Shown here in pieces: positions 9,063-18,624 of a stretch of DNA of 64,000 bases. The translations under genes and the position numbers were made by a program. The notes below the pieces were generated by a model. The model was not told the origin of the DNA. It saw nothing but the letters and a program-made list of their open reading frames with translations, and searched no databases. Each line of letters begins with the position of its first letter. The first letter of the stretch is position 1. The stretch is from NCBI RefSeq assembly GCF_000813005.1, contig NZ_JSYP01000002.1, positions 62,001 to 126,000 of the forward strand. Reading direction: 5' to 3'. The DNA comes from Flavobacterium sp. KMS. GTDB taxonomy: Bacteria; Bacteroidota; Bacteroidia; Flavobacteriales; Flavobacteriaceae.

Positions 9063-9872
9063 TTATATTTTTTTCTTCATCAACATCGTAACATGCATAC
9101 AACTAAATAAAACTGAGTCTGAAGTTGTTGAATTATCCCAGTCTTCTTTGTGCCATTTTTGCCCAATTGTTTTCTTTTTTTCATCTGAAATTGGTAACAT
9201 ATTGATCAATACAATCCATTTAGATTTCCCTAAAACCCCTCTTCTTTCGATTATATTAAAAGAGTTTTGAAATTTATAAAAAACTTTTCTTGTGAATGGC
9301 CATTCCCAAGCAGCATCAGATTGAAATGGTCTATATAATGTTCTCAATATTTTTATTGGCAAACTTGTTTCAAGCGGATCATAACTTATAATTTCTCCTC
9401 CTGAACTTAATTTTTCATTTAACCTATCAATTAAAATTGTGGTGTTTTCAAAATGATGTAAAACTCCATAAGCATAAATCAAATCAAAATTATCAGTCGC
9501 AAATTCATCGGAAAGAAAGTCAACTGTTTTGGCTCCGGCATTAGGAAATTGCTGAAGTTTTTCGTTTAGCTTCTCAATAGCAACATCACTTAAATCAATT
9601 CCTAAATACTCTTTTGCATTTTCGGCTAAATGCATCGACCAATAATTACCCGAAAAACAACCTAAATCTAAAACCTTTTTATCAGACAAGTGTCCAAACC
9701 ATTGTTTGTGTAAAACATAAGCCTGATCCTGAACACCAACATTTTTTTTAATTTTATTTAAAATCCCATTTCTAAATTTTGACCATAGCCTAGTGGCAGA
9801 ATTCTTTTTCTTGGTATTATAAAATTCTTTTTGTTTTATGTTAATCTCTAAAATTGTATGTTTTGATTTCAT
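9063..9872 (-). CDS. Class I SAM-dependent methyltransferase
   Basis: Rossmann-fold methyltransferase of 269 residues. Motif I is KVLDLGCFSGNYWSMHLAE at about residues 63-81. The acidic end of strand beta 2 is YLGIDLSDVAIEKL, and motif IV is FDLIYAYGVLHHFENT. The C-terminal domain is like those of Methyltransf_11/25 sugar or lipid methyltransferases. In this operon it probably methylates a sugar hydroxyl or caps a chain. It overlaps the upstream GT2 gene by 4 bp. Confidence 0.85.
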   Translation of the reverse strand: MKSKHTILEINIKQKEFYNTKKKNSATRLWSKFRNGILNKIKKNVGVQDQAYVLHKQWFGHLSDKKVLDLGCFSGNYWSMHLAENAKEYLGIDLSDVAIEKLNEKLQQFPNAGAKTVDFLSDEFATDNFDLIYAYGVLHHFENTTILIDRLNEKLSSGGEIISYDPLETSLPIKILRTLYRPFQSDAAWEWPFTRKVFYKFQNSFNIIERRGVLGKSKWIVLINMLPISDEKKKTIGQKWHKEDWDNSTTSDSVLFSCMHVTMLMKKKI

Positions 9873-10870
9873 TTTTCTAATTTAGGTTTATTCAATAATA
9901 GACTCCACCAGCCAATCGTTCTTCCAATTGCTTCTGTCAAAGCTTCTTTTTTCTTATTAGAAGTAAAAACATTACTAAATCTAATTATCGCAAGTAAAAC
10001 AGTGATTACATGCCATTTAAAACTTTCTTTAAATGTTGGACTTGGGTTTTTAACCCGCCAAACATACCATCCATTTCTCACAACCATTTTACCATATTGA
10101 TATTGATTTGGTCTTCCGGACGGAGCATGAAAATGTGATAATTGAACATTTGTATTCATAACATTTTTCCCAAACCGTAAAGCTCTCAAACTAAAATCGG
10201 CATCTTCATATAAACCATAACCTTCAAAATATCTTGAAAATATAATTTTATCTAAAATAATTTTTCGAAACGCCATTGACATCCCAATTAGTAAATCAAC
10301 TTCATATGTTTTTCCTGTAATCGGAAATCCTGAAGTTCTTCCATGAGAGAAATTCGGCATTTTTCCTGAATCTAAATTAGATGCAAGTCCAAGGTAATTA
10401 CGAGCAATATTTCGTAAACCTTCTTTATAAAAATAGCCTTCAAACAAATAATATTTCTTTTTATTATAAGAAACATTCATTTCTTGAGGTTTCCATTTAG
10501 ACTCATTAATTGCAACTCCACCAACCCCAATAACTTCAGGTCTTATCTGAAATGTTTTTATAATTTCTACAAAATACTTTGGTTCAAGAACTGTATCGTC
10601 ATCAAGAAAACAAACAACATCAATAGTATTGTCTACTTTTGATATCCCAAAGTTTCTTTGTTTTGTTAATCCTCGATCTTCTTTAGAAACTAAAAAGTAT
10701 TTTAAATTTTTAAATTGATTTTCCTCTAAAACATTTTTTGTAGCATTATCTAAAGAACCATCAACAATTAAAATCTCATCAGGATAAGGAATTTGTTCCT
10801 GAACCGATTGTAACAAATTCAACAGCGATTCAGCTCGCATATAAGTACAAATAATTAAAGAGAAATTCAT
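9869..10870 (-). CDS. GT2-family glycosyltransferase
   Basis: Inverting GT-A enzyme of 333 residues. It starts with FSLIICTYMRAESLLNLLQSV, then has ILIVDGSLDNAT and the metal-binding DxD as CFLDDDTVLEP. A later EGYGLYEDADFSLRALRFGK corresponds to the ED region that positions the catalytic base. A terminal hydrophobic stretch (WHVITVLLAIIRF) may associate with the membrane. Start and stop overlap both neighbours by 4 bp. Confidence 0.88.
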   Translation of the reverse strand: MNFSLIICTYMRAESLLNLLQSVQEQIPYPDEILIVDGSLDNATKNVLEENQFKNLKYFLVSKEDRGLTKQRNFGISKVDNTIDVVCFLDDDTVLEPKYFVEIIKTFQIRPEVIGVGGVAINESKWKPQEMNVSYNKKKYYLFEGYFYKEGLRNIARNYLGLASNLDSGKMPNFSHGRTSGFPITGKTYEVDLLIGMSMAFRKIILDKIIFSRYFEGYGLYEDADFSLRALRFGKNVMNTNVQLSHFHAPSGRPNQYQYGKMVVRNGWYVWRVKNPSPTFKESFKWHVITVLLAIIRFSNVFTSNKKKEALTEAIGRTIGWWSLLLNKPKLEK

Positions 10871-12408
10871 GATTTATCTATTATTCTATTAGCCCAATAT
10901 AAACTCTGTTTCCATTGTTCCTTAAAGTTGAAAAAATATTTTAATGGATTTTTGACATTTTGAATCTTATAGTATTTAAAAAACAAAATAGTTTTAAAGC
11001 CATTAATTTGCTCTAAATTGTAATTGTTCAGTTTTAAAAACATAATTGTAGGTGAGGGTTTTGGCTGTATAGATTCTCCATCCCAAGCAAAAGTTGGTTT
11101 TATCCTAAACCCACCCATTGGAGCTTTAAGATGTAGTATCGAGATTTCAGGAAAATACAACACATCTGCGCCTTTATTGCGCAGCTGCAAACCAAAATCA
11201 GTATCTTCTCCATAACCAAATTCTAAGCTTTTGCTAAAACTCACTTCCTCTAGCAATTCTGACTTTAAAAAACTATTACCTGAACCAAAGTTCCCAGATT
11301 GGCTAATTATCTTATTTACTAATTTCTCGTTAGGCTGTAAATATGATGCTGACAAAACTAAAATCCCATATTGTTCAATACTATTAAATACATTTTCTAT
11401 TAAATTAATATCAAATCGATTATCATCATCATTCAGAAATACCCACTCACTTTCTACCTGATTAAGAGCAACATTTCGGGCATTGCAAGCTCCTGCCTGA
11501 TGTGTAAAAGTATGCTTAATAACAAATGGCCAGTCTTCTGAGGTTAAATACTCTAACTCTGAAACACTTCCTTTTAAAGGATTTTGCTCTACAATTATTA
11601 CATTTTTAGGTAAATGTGTTTGTTGGGATAAATCCTTTAGAACATCATACAAATATTCTTTTCTTCCAATAGTTGGGATAATAACATCAATAGTTCCTGT
11701 ATTAATTACCTTTAATGAAGAAGTAACTTTGATAGGATCTAGATTAATGCTATTATTATTTCTGTTCTTAAAAGTTATGCTATATAGAAAAGCTAATAGA
11801 GGAAATTTAAATTCATAAATTATTAAATTCAGGAATAACAAAAATATCCATCTGGTTCTATAATGCTGTTTCACAAATCTGAAAAGAACCAGATTAGAAG
11901 ACTTTGAGGTCAAATGAATTTCGTTTTCCAGCAATAATTTTGGCTCTGAATAGCATAATAATCCTAAGGGCATACATACCTTAGCTATTGAATTCAAATA
12001 ATAATTAAAATTAGAATCTAGTTTTATTTTTTTGTTAATCTCCAAAAGCACCGTAGAATGAACCACTCCTACTAAACTACTCATTTGCCAAGTTGGATAG
12101 CTTACATCTTTATTAATTTTAATAAAAGGAGATTCATCAATGTAGCCAATTTTTCGACCTAAAAAATCAACTTCATTTGGACTATAAGACATCATCAATT
12201 TATTATGATGAAAAAAATTAGCTATAAATTCTAAATTAAGATACTGTGCATAATTCTGATTGCACCAAACTATTTTTGAAAGCGGAAATTGAAAAGCCAA
12301 CTCCAATAAACCTAATGCAATAGTATTTTTTCTATTAAAAGGCAAAGCCTCATTTCTTTCCGAAACAACACTTGTAATTTTATTATTTAAATGATATACT
12401 ACTATCAA
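10867..12408 (-). CDS. GT2-family glycosyltransferase with an extra N-terminal domain
   Basis: The 513 residues fall in two parts. Residues 1 to about 235 have no motif I recognise and include a hydrophobic stretch at about 188-212. Residues 239 onward are a complete GT2 domain: DVIIPTIGRKEYLYDVLKDL, the QAGACNARN segment, FLNDDDNRF as the metal site, and FGYGEDTDFGLQLRNKG. The N-terminal part contains weak echoes of a GT-A fold (IVWCNQ, MSYSPNEVDFLG), so it may be a degenerate second transferase domain, but this is a guess. It overlaps both neighbours by 4 bp. Confidence 0.82.
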   Translation of the reverse strand: MIVVYHLNNKITSVVSERNEALPFNRKNTIALGLLELAFQFPLSKIVWCNQNYAQYLNLEFIANFFHHNKLMMSYSPNEVDFLGRKIGYIDESPFIKINKDVSYPTWQMSSLVGVVHSTVLLEINKKIKLDSNFNYYLNSIAKVCMPLGLLCYSEPKLLLENEIHLTSKSSNLVLFRFVKQHYRTRWIFLLFLNLIIYEFKFPLLAFLYSITFKNRNNNSINLDPIKVTSSLKVINTGTIDVIIPTIGRKEYLYDVLKDLSQQTHLPKNVIIVEQNPLKGSVSELEYLTSEDWPFVIKHTFTHQAGACNARNVALNQVESEWVFLNDDDNRFDINLIENVFNSIEQYGILVLSASYLQPNEKLVNKIISQSGNFGSGNSFLKSELLEEVSFSKSLEFGYGEDTDFGLQLRNKGADVLYFPEISILHLKAPMGGFRIKPTFAWDGESIQPKPSPTIMFLKLNNYNLEQINGFKTILFFKYYKIQNVKNPLKYFFNFKEQWKQSLYWANRIIDKS

Positions 12409-13559
12409 GATTTAAAAATTAATGTTTTATAAAACTCAATATTATCTTTCGCTACTTTATCGATATCAAAAAACTTTTTGACTCTAGTTCTTGCATTTTT
12501 TCCCATTTCACTTCCTAGGCTGGTATCCTCCAAAAGTTGTACAATTCTAGATGCAAATAAATCATGATTCATTGGACTGACCAGAAAACCGCTTTCACCA
12601 TCAATAATCATTTCATTCGCCCAACCAATATCTGATGCAACAATAAGCCTTTGCATAGCCATGGCTTCTAACCAAGATACAGGAAGTGCTTCTGCAAAAG
12701 AAGGAAATACGCAAACCATTGCCTCTTCAATTTTTATTTTTATTTCTGAATAAGGTACACTTCCTAAATAATCTACATTCTTTTTAGCATCTTCTGAAAA
12801 TAGTTCTTGCATCATTTGCCAGGTAGAAGAATTTCCAGAAATAATATCTGGGACGTCTTTACCTATTAAAATCAATTTAGCATTAGGACTATTTTCTATT
12901 ACTTTATTAAAAATCAATGGCAGTTCTAGAAGACCTTTTTTACGAATTAAACTCCCAAAATACAATATGGTTTTCTCTTTCCGAGAATTCTCATTATTGA
13001 TTTGAAATAAATTAGTTTCGATAGGATTTGGAATAATTGTAAATTCTTTATTTAAACCAAAAATTTCATTTGTTTTATCTGCAGTAAACTGACTTACAGA
13101 TAATAATTTATCCGCATTTTGTAATGCTCTTTTTTCATGAAACTTATTTATCCATTTTACAGGTCGATTATCTAAATGGCAAAAATATGCATCAGATCCA
13201 TGTAATCGTATTACAATCGGACAATTATCAGGCATAATAAATGAAGTAATACCTGTCCAATCTGCTGCTTCTACTAAATCAATTTCTTTATTCTTATATA
13301 AATTATTAATTATTTTTTCTAACTTTTTTCTCGTCAAAAACCATGATAATCCTTTTAACTTCACATTTTTTATTTGCTGAATAAAAATTCCATTATCATC
13401 AAAAGTTGCATCTTCCTTCTGACCATATACAAGCACCCTAACAGAAACATCTTGTTCTAAAAGCCCTATTGCTAAATTTTTAATACTGGTACCAATACCT
13501 CCCGAATTACCTGTTTTAGGATGTGGGTATTCTGGAGTCAAAAAAGCAATATGCATCAT
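12405..13559 (-). CDS. GT4-family glycosyltransferase
   Basis: GT-B enzyme of 384 residues. The glycine-rich N-terminal loop HPKTGNSGGIGTSIKNLA binds the acceptor or donor phosphate. The donor half shows ILYFGSLIRKKGLLELPLIF, KLILIGKDVPD, and FPSFAEALPVSWLEAMAMQRLIVASDIG with the E-x7-E pattern. Typical for GT4 enzymes acting on nucleotide-activated hexoses. The specific linkage is not predictable. Coupled by a 4 bp overlap to the EptA-like gene upstream. Confidence 0.9.
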   Translation of the reverse strand: MMHIAFLTPEYPHPKTGNSGGIGTSIKNLAIGLLEQDVSVRVLVYGQKEDATFDDNGIFIQQIKNVKLKGLSWFLTRKKLEKIINNLYKNKEIDLVEAADWTGITSFIMPDNCPIVIRLHGSDAYFCHLDNRPVKWINKFHEKRALQNADKLLSVSQFTADKTNEIFGLNKEFTIIPNPIETNLFQINNENSRKEKTILYFGSLIRKKGLLELPLIFNKVIENSPNAKLILIGKDVPDIISGNSSTWQMMQELFSEDAKKNVDYLGSVPYSEIKIKIEEAMVCVFPSFAEALPVSWLEAMAMQRLIVASDIGWANEMIIDGESGFLVSPMNHDLFASRIVQLLEDTSLGSEMGKNARTRVKKFFDIDKVAKDNIEFYKTLIFKS

Positions 13560-15193
13560 TTTGAATTAAATTTCATGGCATTACCATTAACATATACATA
13601 TCTTTCTTTATAAACTGAATAAGTTGAATCGGCTATGCTTTGATTCTTCTTAAAATCTGTGTATTTGATGCTAGCCAAATCCGCTAATGTATAAAACAAA
13701 TCATTATTTGTTGTAAGATATTTTTTGTGTTTTTTTAAATTATCAAACTTTTCTGCATTCTCTTCAATATATTTTGATGAGCCCCATATAAAAAGAGGAA
13801 TATGTGTCTCCTTTTCTGTAGGATTTTGAGAACCATATCCAAAAAGAGCTTGACTATCATCGAATAAGTTACAGCCATGATCTGCTGTAAACATGAATAC
13901 GGAAGACTTATTCTCTTTTTGGACTAGATTTATAATCTTACCTAAAACAAAATCTTGCAGTCTTATCATATTATCATAATTATTGATAAATATAGGCGCG
14001 TTCTCAATTGTGACTGGATAGTTCTCTTTAGAATTATTCGGTTTGTATAAATTGAAATTTTCAGGTATTTTACCATGACCACCAATCATATTGATAACAA
14101 TTAACCTTTTTTTAGATTCTTTTTTATTCAATACTTCATTAAAAACAGGAATAATGTCTAAATCAGTACTCTTTTTTCTATACAACTCAAACAACTTGTC
14201 AGCTTCGTCTTTATTATTTATATAATCAAAAATATTTTGATTAGAAATCCAAACCGTTTCATATCCTGCTTCTTTAAATAATGAAACAATAGTTTTTTCT
14301 GAATATGCAATTTCTGGTTTTTGAGGGGTTGCTTGTGTAATTAAAAGGGGGATTGAAGCTACCGTAGAATTCCCATTTGAGTAATGTCTATCAAATGAAA
14401 TTAAATTACTTAGGTTATCTAAATTCGTGCTTGTAGATCGTTTATATCCATTTATACCCCAATTGCTATACCTGATTCTTTCTCCAATAACCAAAACAAC
14501 TAATTCAGGTTTTCCTACTTCCTTTTTATTTATAACTCCAAAACTAAATGCTTTTTTTTCTTTATTATATTTACCAAATTTGTTCATTATTATTCCAAAT
14601 TCATAAACTCGATAATACAAACTCAAAGGATGCTCCTTTAAAAAATGCTGTCTTAAAGTAATATTCATTAAATTTTTTCCTGAATAATAGGCCGATGAAT
14701 TATATACTTTCAGATACGATAAAGCAAAAGAAATTAATAAACAGAAAATCGCTATAAAATTACAATATGGTATTCGTTTATATTTAAAACCTCTAAATTT
14801 TAATAAAATAAATACATAAACAACTACAAGTATAATAGGTAATAATATGTAAACATAGAAGCCATTTATAAATTCTTCCATTTCAGAAGATGAAGTATAA
14901 AACAAAGCTTTTATATTATCTACTGTCGTATAGTTTCCTAAAATAATCACATTAATCACCTCTATGCAAGATGATAACAGATAAAAAAAACCAAGAATAA
15001 AATAAGTCCAAAAATATGATTTAAGTAAATTTAATATTATTAAATATAAAAATAAATAAAAACAACATTTTGAAAATATTGTTAAACCAAAAGTTAATAA
15101 ACCTTCTCCTCTATTAATTATAATATCAGGGACAATTAAGATTAGAATAGAAAATAGAATCAGGATTATCTTTAAATTAATTTGTTTAAGCAT
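13556..15193 (-). CDS. EptA-like phosphoethanolamine transferase (sulfatase superfamily)
   Basis: Membrane-anchored transferase of 545 residues. About five hydrophobic segments occupy residues 5-165, followed by a periplasmic alkaline-phosphatase/sulfatase fold. Expected active-site elements are visible: VLVIGERIRYSNW (Glu238, metal ligand), NSTVASIP with Thr277 at the place of the nucleophilic Thr, and TADHGCNLFDD for the second metal pair. Family members move phosphoethanolamine from phosphatidylethanolamine onto lipid A or glycan sugars. In this operon the acceptor is more likely the polysaccharide than lipid A. The usual ETAR after the first Glu is replaced by RIRY, so other phospho-groups remain possible. 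Confidence 0.8.
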   Translation of the reverse strand: MLKQINLKIILILFSILILIVPDIIINRGEGLLTFGLTIFSKCCFYLFLYLIILNLLKSYFWTYFILGFFYLLSSCIEVINVIILGNYTTVDNIKALFYTSSSEMEEFINGFYVYILLPIILVVVYVFILLKFRGFKYKRIPYCNFIAIFCLLISFALSYLKVYNSSAYYSGKNLMNITLRQHFLKEHPLSLYYRVYEFGIIMNKFGKYNKEKKAFSFGVINKKEVGKPELVVLVIGERIRYSNWGINGYKRSTSTNLDNLSNLISFDRHYSNGNSTVASIPLLITQATPQKPEIAYSEKTIVSLFKEAGYETVWISNQNIFDYINNKDEADKLFELYRKKSTDLDIIPVFNEVLNKKESKKRLIVINMIGGHGKIPENFNLYKPNNSKENYPVTIENAPIFINNYDNMIRLQDFVLGKIINLVQKENKSSVFMFTADHGCNLFDDSQALFGYGSQNPTEKETHIPLFIWGSSKYIEENAEKFDNLKKHKKYLTTNNDLFYTLADLASIKYTDFKKNQSIADSTYSVYKERYVYVNGNAMKFNSK

Positions 15194-15195
15194 AT

Positions 15196-16077
15196 TTATT
15201 TATTAAAAAAATCTTTCAAAATTCTAGTCGTAAATATTCTTGCACCACTATCATTCATATGCCCGCAAGATGAGAAATATTTATCTTCTTTTACAACATT
15301 TTCATAATTATGAATCTCAGGATATGCCTTTTTTACTTTCTCGAAATAATTCATCCCTACAACATTTTCACACATGGGGGTCATTACAGCAATAAAATTG
15401 ATATCATTCGCCTTACAGATATTTTTAATTTCTTCGTAATACTTATTGTGTGACAAAGGATTTAAATTGACAATATTATTTTTCATATTTCCGTTTTTAT
15501 GTTTTACCAACGGATAATATCCTAAATTGTCCAAAGCATTTGTTTTTTCACCTATTACAGTTTTATAAACTTCTCTAAATCCAATTTCAGAATCATACTT
15601 CACATATCTATAAAATGGGATATAAAATAATTTATTAAAATTTTCTTCAGTAGAAAAATGATTTTTTATAACTGTTGAATTATGAATATATGGTAAAAAC
15701 TTTGTCGAAACTCCCTCAGACTCTTGATCATTAGAAAGGTTCAAATCGGCTTCAAGAATTACATTTTTGATTTCATATTTTCTCTCAATCATTAATTTTA
15801 AAAGCAATGATGCTTCAAATAAATGCCCTCCACTCATCCCATAATTAAACGTTTTAAATCCTTTATCTTCAAACATCTGCGAAACAAAATGATTATTAGC
15901 ACGTGAAGATCCTAAAATCACTACATCATACTTTATATCTTTTGAATTTATAACCGTTTCGATTTTTCCGCGGTTTTTAGACTGCATGAAAATTCCTGTG
16001 TATACTCCATCTAGCACAACTGCTATCAAAATGTTAATAGCAATAATTATCCCTGAATAAATTAAAAAACGCTTCAT
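15196..16077 (-). CDS. SGNH-like membrane-anchored acyl-transfer partner protein
   Basis: One N-terminal membrane segment (about residues 4-22) anchors a periplasmic domain of about 265 residues. The SGNH-type nucleophile elbow is VVILGSSRANNHF (Ser57 or Ser58), and the C-terminal block is GHMNDSGARIF (His273). In family members the His is preceded by a catalytic Asp as DxxH. Here the -3 position is Ser270 (S-C-G-H), so the triad looks incomplete. The gene overlaps the MBOAT gene by 1 bp. MBOAT plus SGNH pairs (compare AlgI with AlgJ/AlgX, DltB with DltD) act together: the MBOAT passes an acyl group across the membrane and the SGNH partner transfers it to the glycan. Confidence 0.75.
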   Translation of the reverse strand: MKRFLIYSGIIIAINILIAVVLDGVYTGIFMQSKNRGKIETVINSKDIKYDVVILGSSRANNHFVSQMFEDKGFKTFNYGMSGGHLFEASLLLKLMIERKYEIKNVILEADLNLSNDQESEGVSTKFLPYIHNSTVIKNHFSTEENFNKLFYIPFYRYVKYDSEIGFREVYKTVIGEKTNALDNLGYYPLVKHKNGNMKNNIVNLNPLSHNKYYEEIKNICKANDINFIAVMTPMCENVVGMNYFEKVKKAYPEIHNYENVVKEDKYFSSCGHMNDSGARIFTTRILKDFFNK

Positions 16078-17510
16078 TAAAATTGAAAATATATAAATTC
16101 TTTATAATCAGAAAATGTTCCAAATGCCATTATTGCAGTAATAGCTAAAGCTATCTTAAGCAAGTTTTTTTTACCAGAAAGTGGTTCAACTTTGGTACGA
16201 TTGTTCCATTCGACTAGAACAAATATTCCAATCATAAGAAGTAATTCATAATTGTAACGTTCATTATCTAAATACTGGAAAGTAAAATTTTTATTTGTTA
16301 CCATACGTTTTAAATATTCTACTGCATCGGTTATTGTTCTGGCTCTAAAAAATACCCAAGCTACACAAGTCAATAAAAAAGTATAAAGAATACTCATTAT
16401 TACTTTTGCAGAACCAAAATTCCACTTTAGTACAATTGCATCCATGTTATTTCTGTTGCTATTTGATAAAAGTAGAGGCAGAAAGTAAACTGCATTTATA
16501 AATCCCCAAACAATATATGTCCAGTTGGCACCATGCCAAAATCCGCTAACTACAAAAATGATAAAGGTATTTCTGATTTTCATCCAAATACCTCCTTTGC
16601 TCCCACCTAAAGGAATGTAAAGGTAATCTCGGAACCAAGACGACAGCGAAATGTGCCAACGACGCCAGAACTCGGCTATGTCTCGTGAGAAATATGGATA
16701 ATTAAAATTTCGTAATAAATCTAAACCAAATAACTTAGAAACTCCTAGTGCAATATCTGAATATCCTGAAAAGTCCCCATAAATTTGGAATGCAAAATAT
16801 ATTGCGCCCAAAATAAGAGAGAAAGAATTCATTGAAGTATAATTATCAAAAATAGCATTGGCATAGGTAGCACAAGTATCTGCAATTACAACTTTTTTAA
16901 CTAATCCCCAAATAATTTGGTAAATACCTTCTTTCGCCATTTGAAAATTAAACTCGCGTTTTACTTTTACTTGTGGCAATAAATGTGTGGCTCTTTCTAT
17001 TGGTCCTGCAACTAGAAGTGGAAAATAACTAACAAACAGAGAATAATCTACAAAGTTATATTCGGCTTTTATTCGTTTAAGATAGATATCAATTACATAT
17101 GATAATCCATGAAAGGTATAAAATGAGATTCCGACAGGAAGTATGACTTTTAATAAAATAGGACTTGCCTGAATTCCAACAGAATTTAATAGTTCTGCAA
17201 AAGACGCTGCAAAAAAATTATAGTATTTAAAAACTCCTAAGAATCCTAAATTGACTGAAATACTAAGCCAGAACCAAAATTTCCGACTTCTTTCTGTCTT
17301 TCCTTTTTCAATTTGAATTCCAGTGTAATAATCCAAAAATGTAGAAAAAACTAATAAAAAAAGAAATCTCCAATCCCAACAAGAATAGAAATAATAGCTA
17401 GCAATAATTAATAAAGCATTTTGAGTGCTTTTTGTTTTATTAAAGACAAACCAATACAGAAAAAAAACGATTGGTAAAAAAATGGCAAAAGCCAAGGAAT
17501 TAAAAAACAT
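16077..17510 (-). CDS. MBOAT-family (AlgI-like) O-acyltransferase
   Basis: Polytopic membrane O-acyltransferase of 477 residues with ten or more hydrophobic segments. Diagnostic AlgI/DltB motifs are FSGYSDIALGVSKLFG, FWRRWHISLSSWFRDYLYIPLGG, and FWHGANWTYIVWG, which contains the catalytic His at about residue 320. It loads acyl (usually acetyl) groups from the cytoplasm for transfer to a polysaccharide outside the inner membrane. The SGNH-like protein encoded directly downstream is its expected partner. Together they predict O-acetylation of the ABC-exported glycan, possibly of its sialic acid. Confidence 0.92.
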   Translation of the reverse strand: MFFNSLAFAIFLPIVFFLYWFVFNKTKSTQNALLIIASYYFYSCWDWRFLFLLVFSTFLDYYTGIQIEKGKTERSRKFWFWLSISVNLGFLGVFKYYNFFAASFAELLNSVGIQASPILLKVILPVGISFYTFHGLSYVIDIYLKRIKAEYNFVDYSLFVSYFPLLVAGPIERATHLLPQVKVKREFNFQMAKEGIYQIIWGLVKKVVIADTCATYANAIFDNYTSMNSFSLILGAIYFAFQIYGDFSGYSDIALGVSKLFGLDLLRNFNYPYFSRDIAEFWRRWHISLSSWFRDYLYIPLGGSKGGIWMKIRNTFIIFVVSGFWHGANWTYIVWGFINAVYFLPLLLSNSNRNNMDAIVLKWNFGSAKVIMSILYTFLLTCVAWVFFRARTITDAVEYLKRMVTNKNFTFQYLDNERYNYELLLMIGIFVLVEWNNRTKVEPLSGKKNLLKIALAITAIMAFGTFSDYKEFIYFQF

Positions 17511-17547
17511 TTATGGGATTTATGAAATTTTAAATTTAATGAATATA

Positions 17548-18624
17548 CTACATAAGTAGTTTAAAATGATTTTCTACCATTTTCGGCAAAGAAAAGAAAT
17601 TGGAAATTAATTCCCTTGTATTAACTGATATCTTTTTGTTTCCTAAATAAATATCTTCTAGAATTGTAGCTAAAGCATTTATATTTTTTGCTTCAAAAAT
17701 ATATCCGTTTTCACCAGAAATAATTACTTCAGTATTTCCTCCTACATTTGTTGTAATTACAGGAACATTTGCTGCAAGACTTTCTAAAATAGATAAACTA
17801 AAACATTCCATATGTGTAGGCTGCAGCATATAATCGTATTGCGAAAAAATTTCATTTAAATTGGATTTACTTCCCTTAAAAACAAAACACTTTTCTAGAC
17901 TATATTTTTCAATTTTATTAATTAGTACTTTTCTATATGGCCCATCTCCATAAATAGTTATTACAATTTGATCTTTTATTTTAATAGGAAGAAGATTTAT
18001 TGCTTCAATTAAATCTTGAATTCCTTTAGACTCTCTAAGATGCGAAGCCACCAAGAAACTTGGCTTTATGATTTCTCTTTTATCTCTCGTTAAAATTGCA
18101 TCTAAAATAACACCATTGTAAATGGTTACAGTTTTAGGTTTTAAATGAGAACCAAAATCTCTCAAAATTTCATTTACAGTATAATTTGATACTCCGACAA
18201 AAACATCAATATATCTCGAAAATAAAATTCCTTTTAGTGTTTTATTTATTTTCTTCTTGAATGCATATCCGCTTAATGGTCTCGGGTTATGATCTACCGC
18301 AATTATTTTAGCTTTTGATATTTTTTTTATTTTATAGAATAAAGGGGTACATAATTCTACAAAATGTGTAATAATATGTGTGTACTCTTCTCTATTTTGA
18401 TTATAAAAAGACAGGAAATAATTTTCAACATTTTCTGTTTTACTACTGTAAATAGACAAATCCGAATAACTTCCGTGACTAGATTTGTTAGGAAAAAACC
18501 AATCAACTTCAATATTATCCTCTTTACACTTTTTATCAAACTCCCAGAAAAAATAATCCATACCTCCAACTCTTTCAGGAAGTAATTCATAATTGCAGAG
18601 AACTGCTATTTTTGTCTTAATCAT
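17548..18624 (-). CDS. GT4-family glycosyltransferase
   Basis: GT-B enzyme whose donor half reads FLVASHLRESKGIQDLIEAINLL, then QPTHMECFSLSILESLAANVPVITTNVGGNTEVI with E-x7-E. The N-terminal half has LLPERVGGMDYFFWEF at the glycine-rich loop. The ATG at 18624 gives a normal MIKTKIAVLCNY start and an 8 bp overlap with the upstream gene. An in-frame ATG at 18648 would add eight unlikely residues. A 37 bp gap to the MBOAT gene is among the longest in this part of the operon. Confidence 0.87.
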   Translation of the reverse strand: MIKTKIAVLCNYELLPERVGGMDYFFWEFDKKCKEDNIEVDWFFPNKSSHGSYSDLSIYSSKTENVENYFLSFYNQNREEYTHIITHFVELCTPLFYKIKKISKAKIIAVDHNPRPLSGYAFKKKINKTLKGILFSRYIDVFVGVSNYTVNEILRDFGSHLKPKTVTIYNGVILDAILTRDKREIIKPSFLVASHLRESKGIQDLIEAINLLPIKIKDQIVITIYGDGPYRKVLINKIEKYSLEKCFVFKGSKSNLNEIFSQYDYMLQPTHMECFSLSILESLAANVPVITTNVGGNTEVIISGENGYIFEAKNINALATILEDIYLGNKKISVNTRELISNFFSLPKMVENHFKLLM

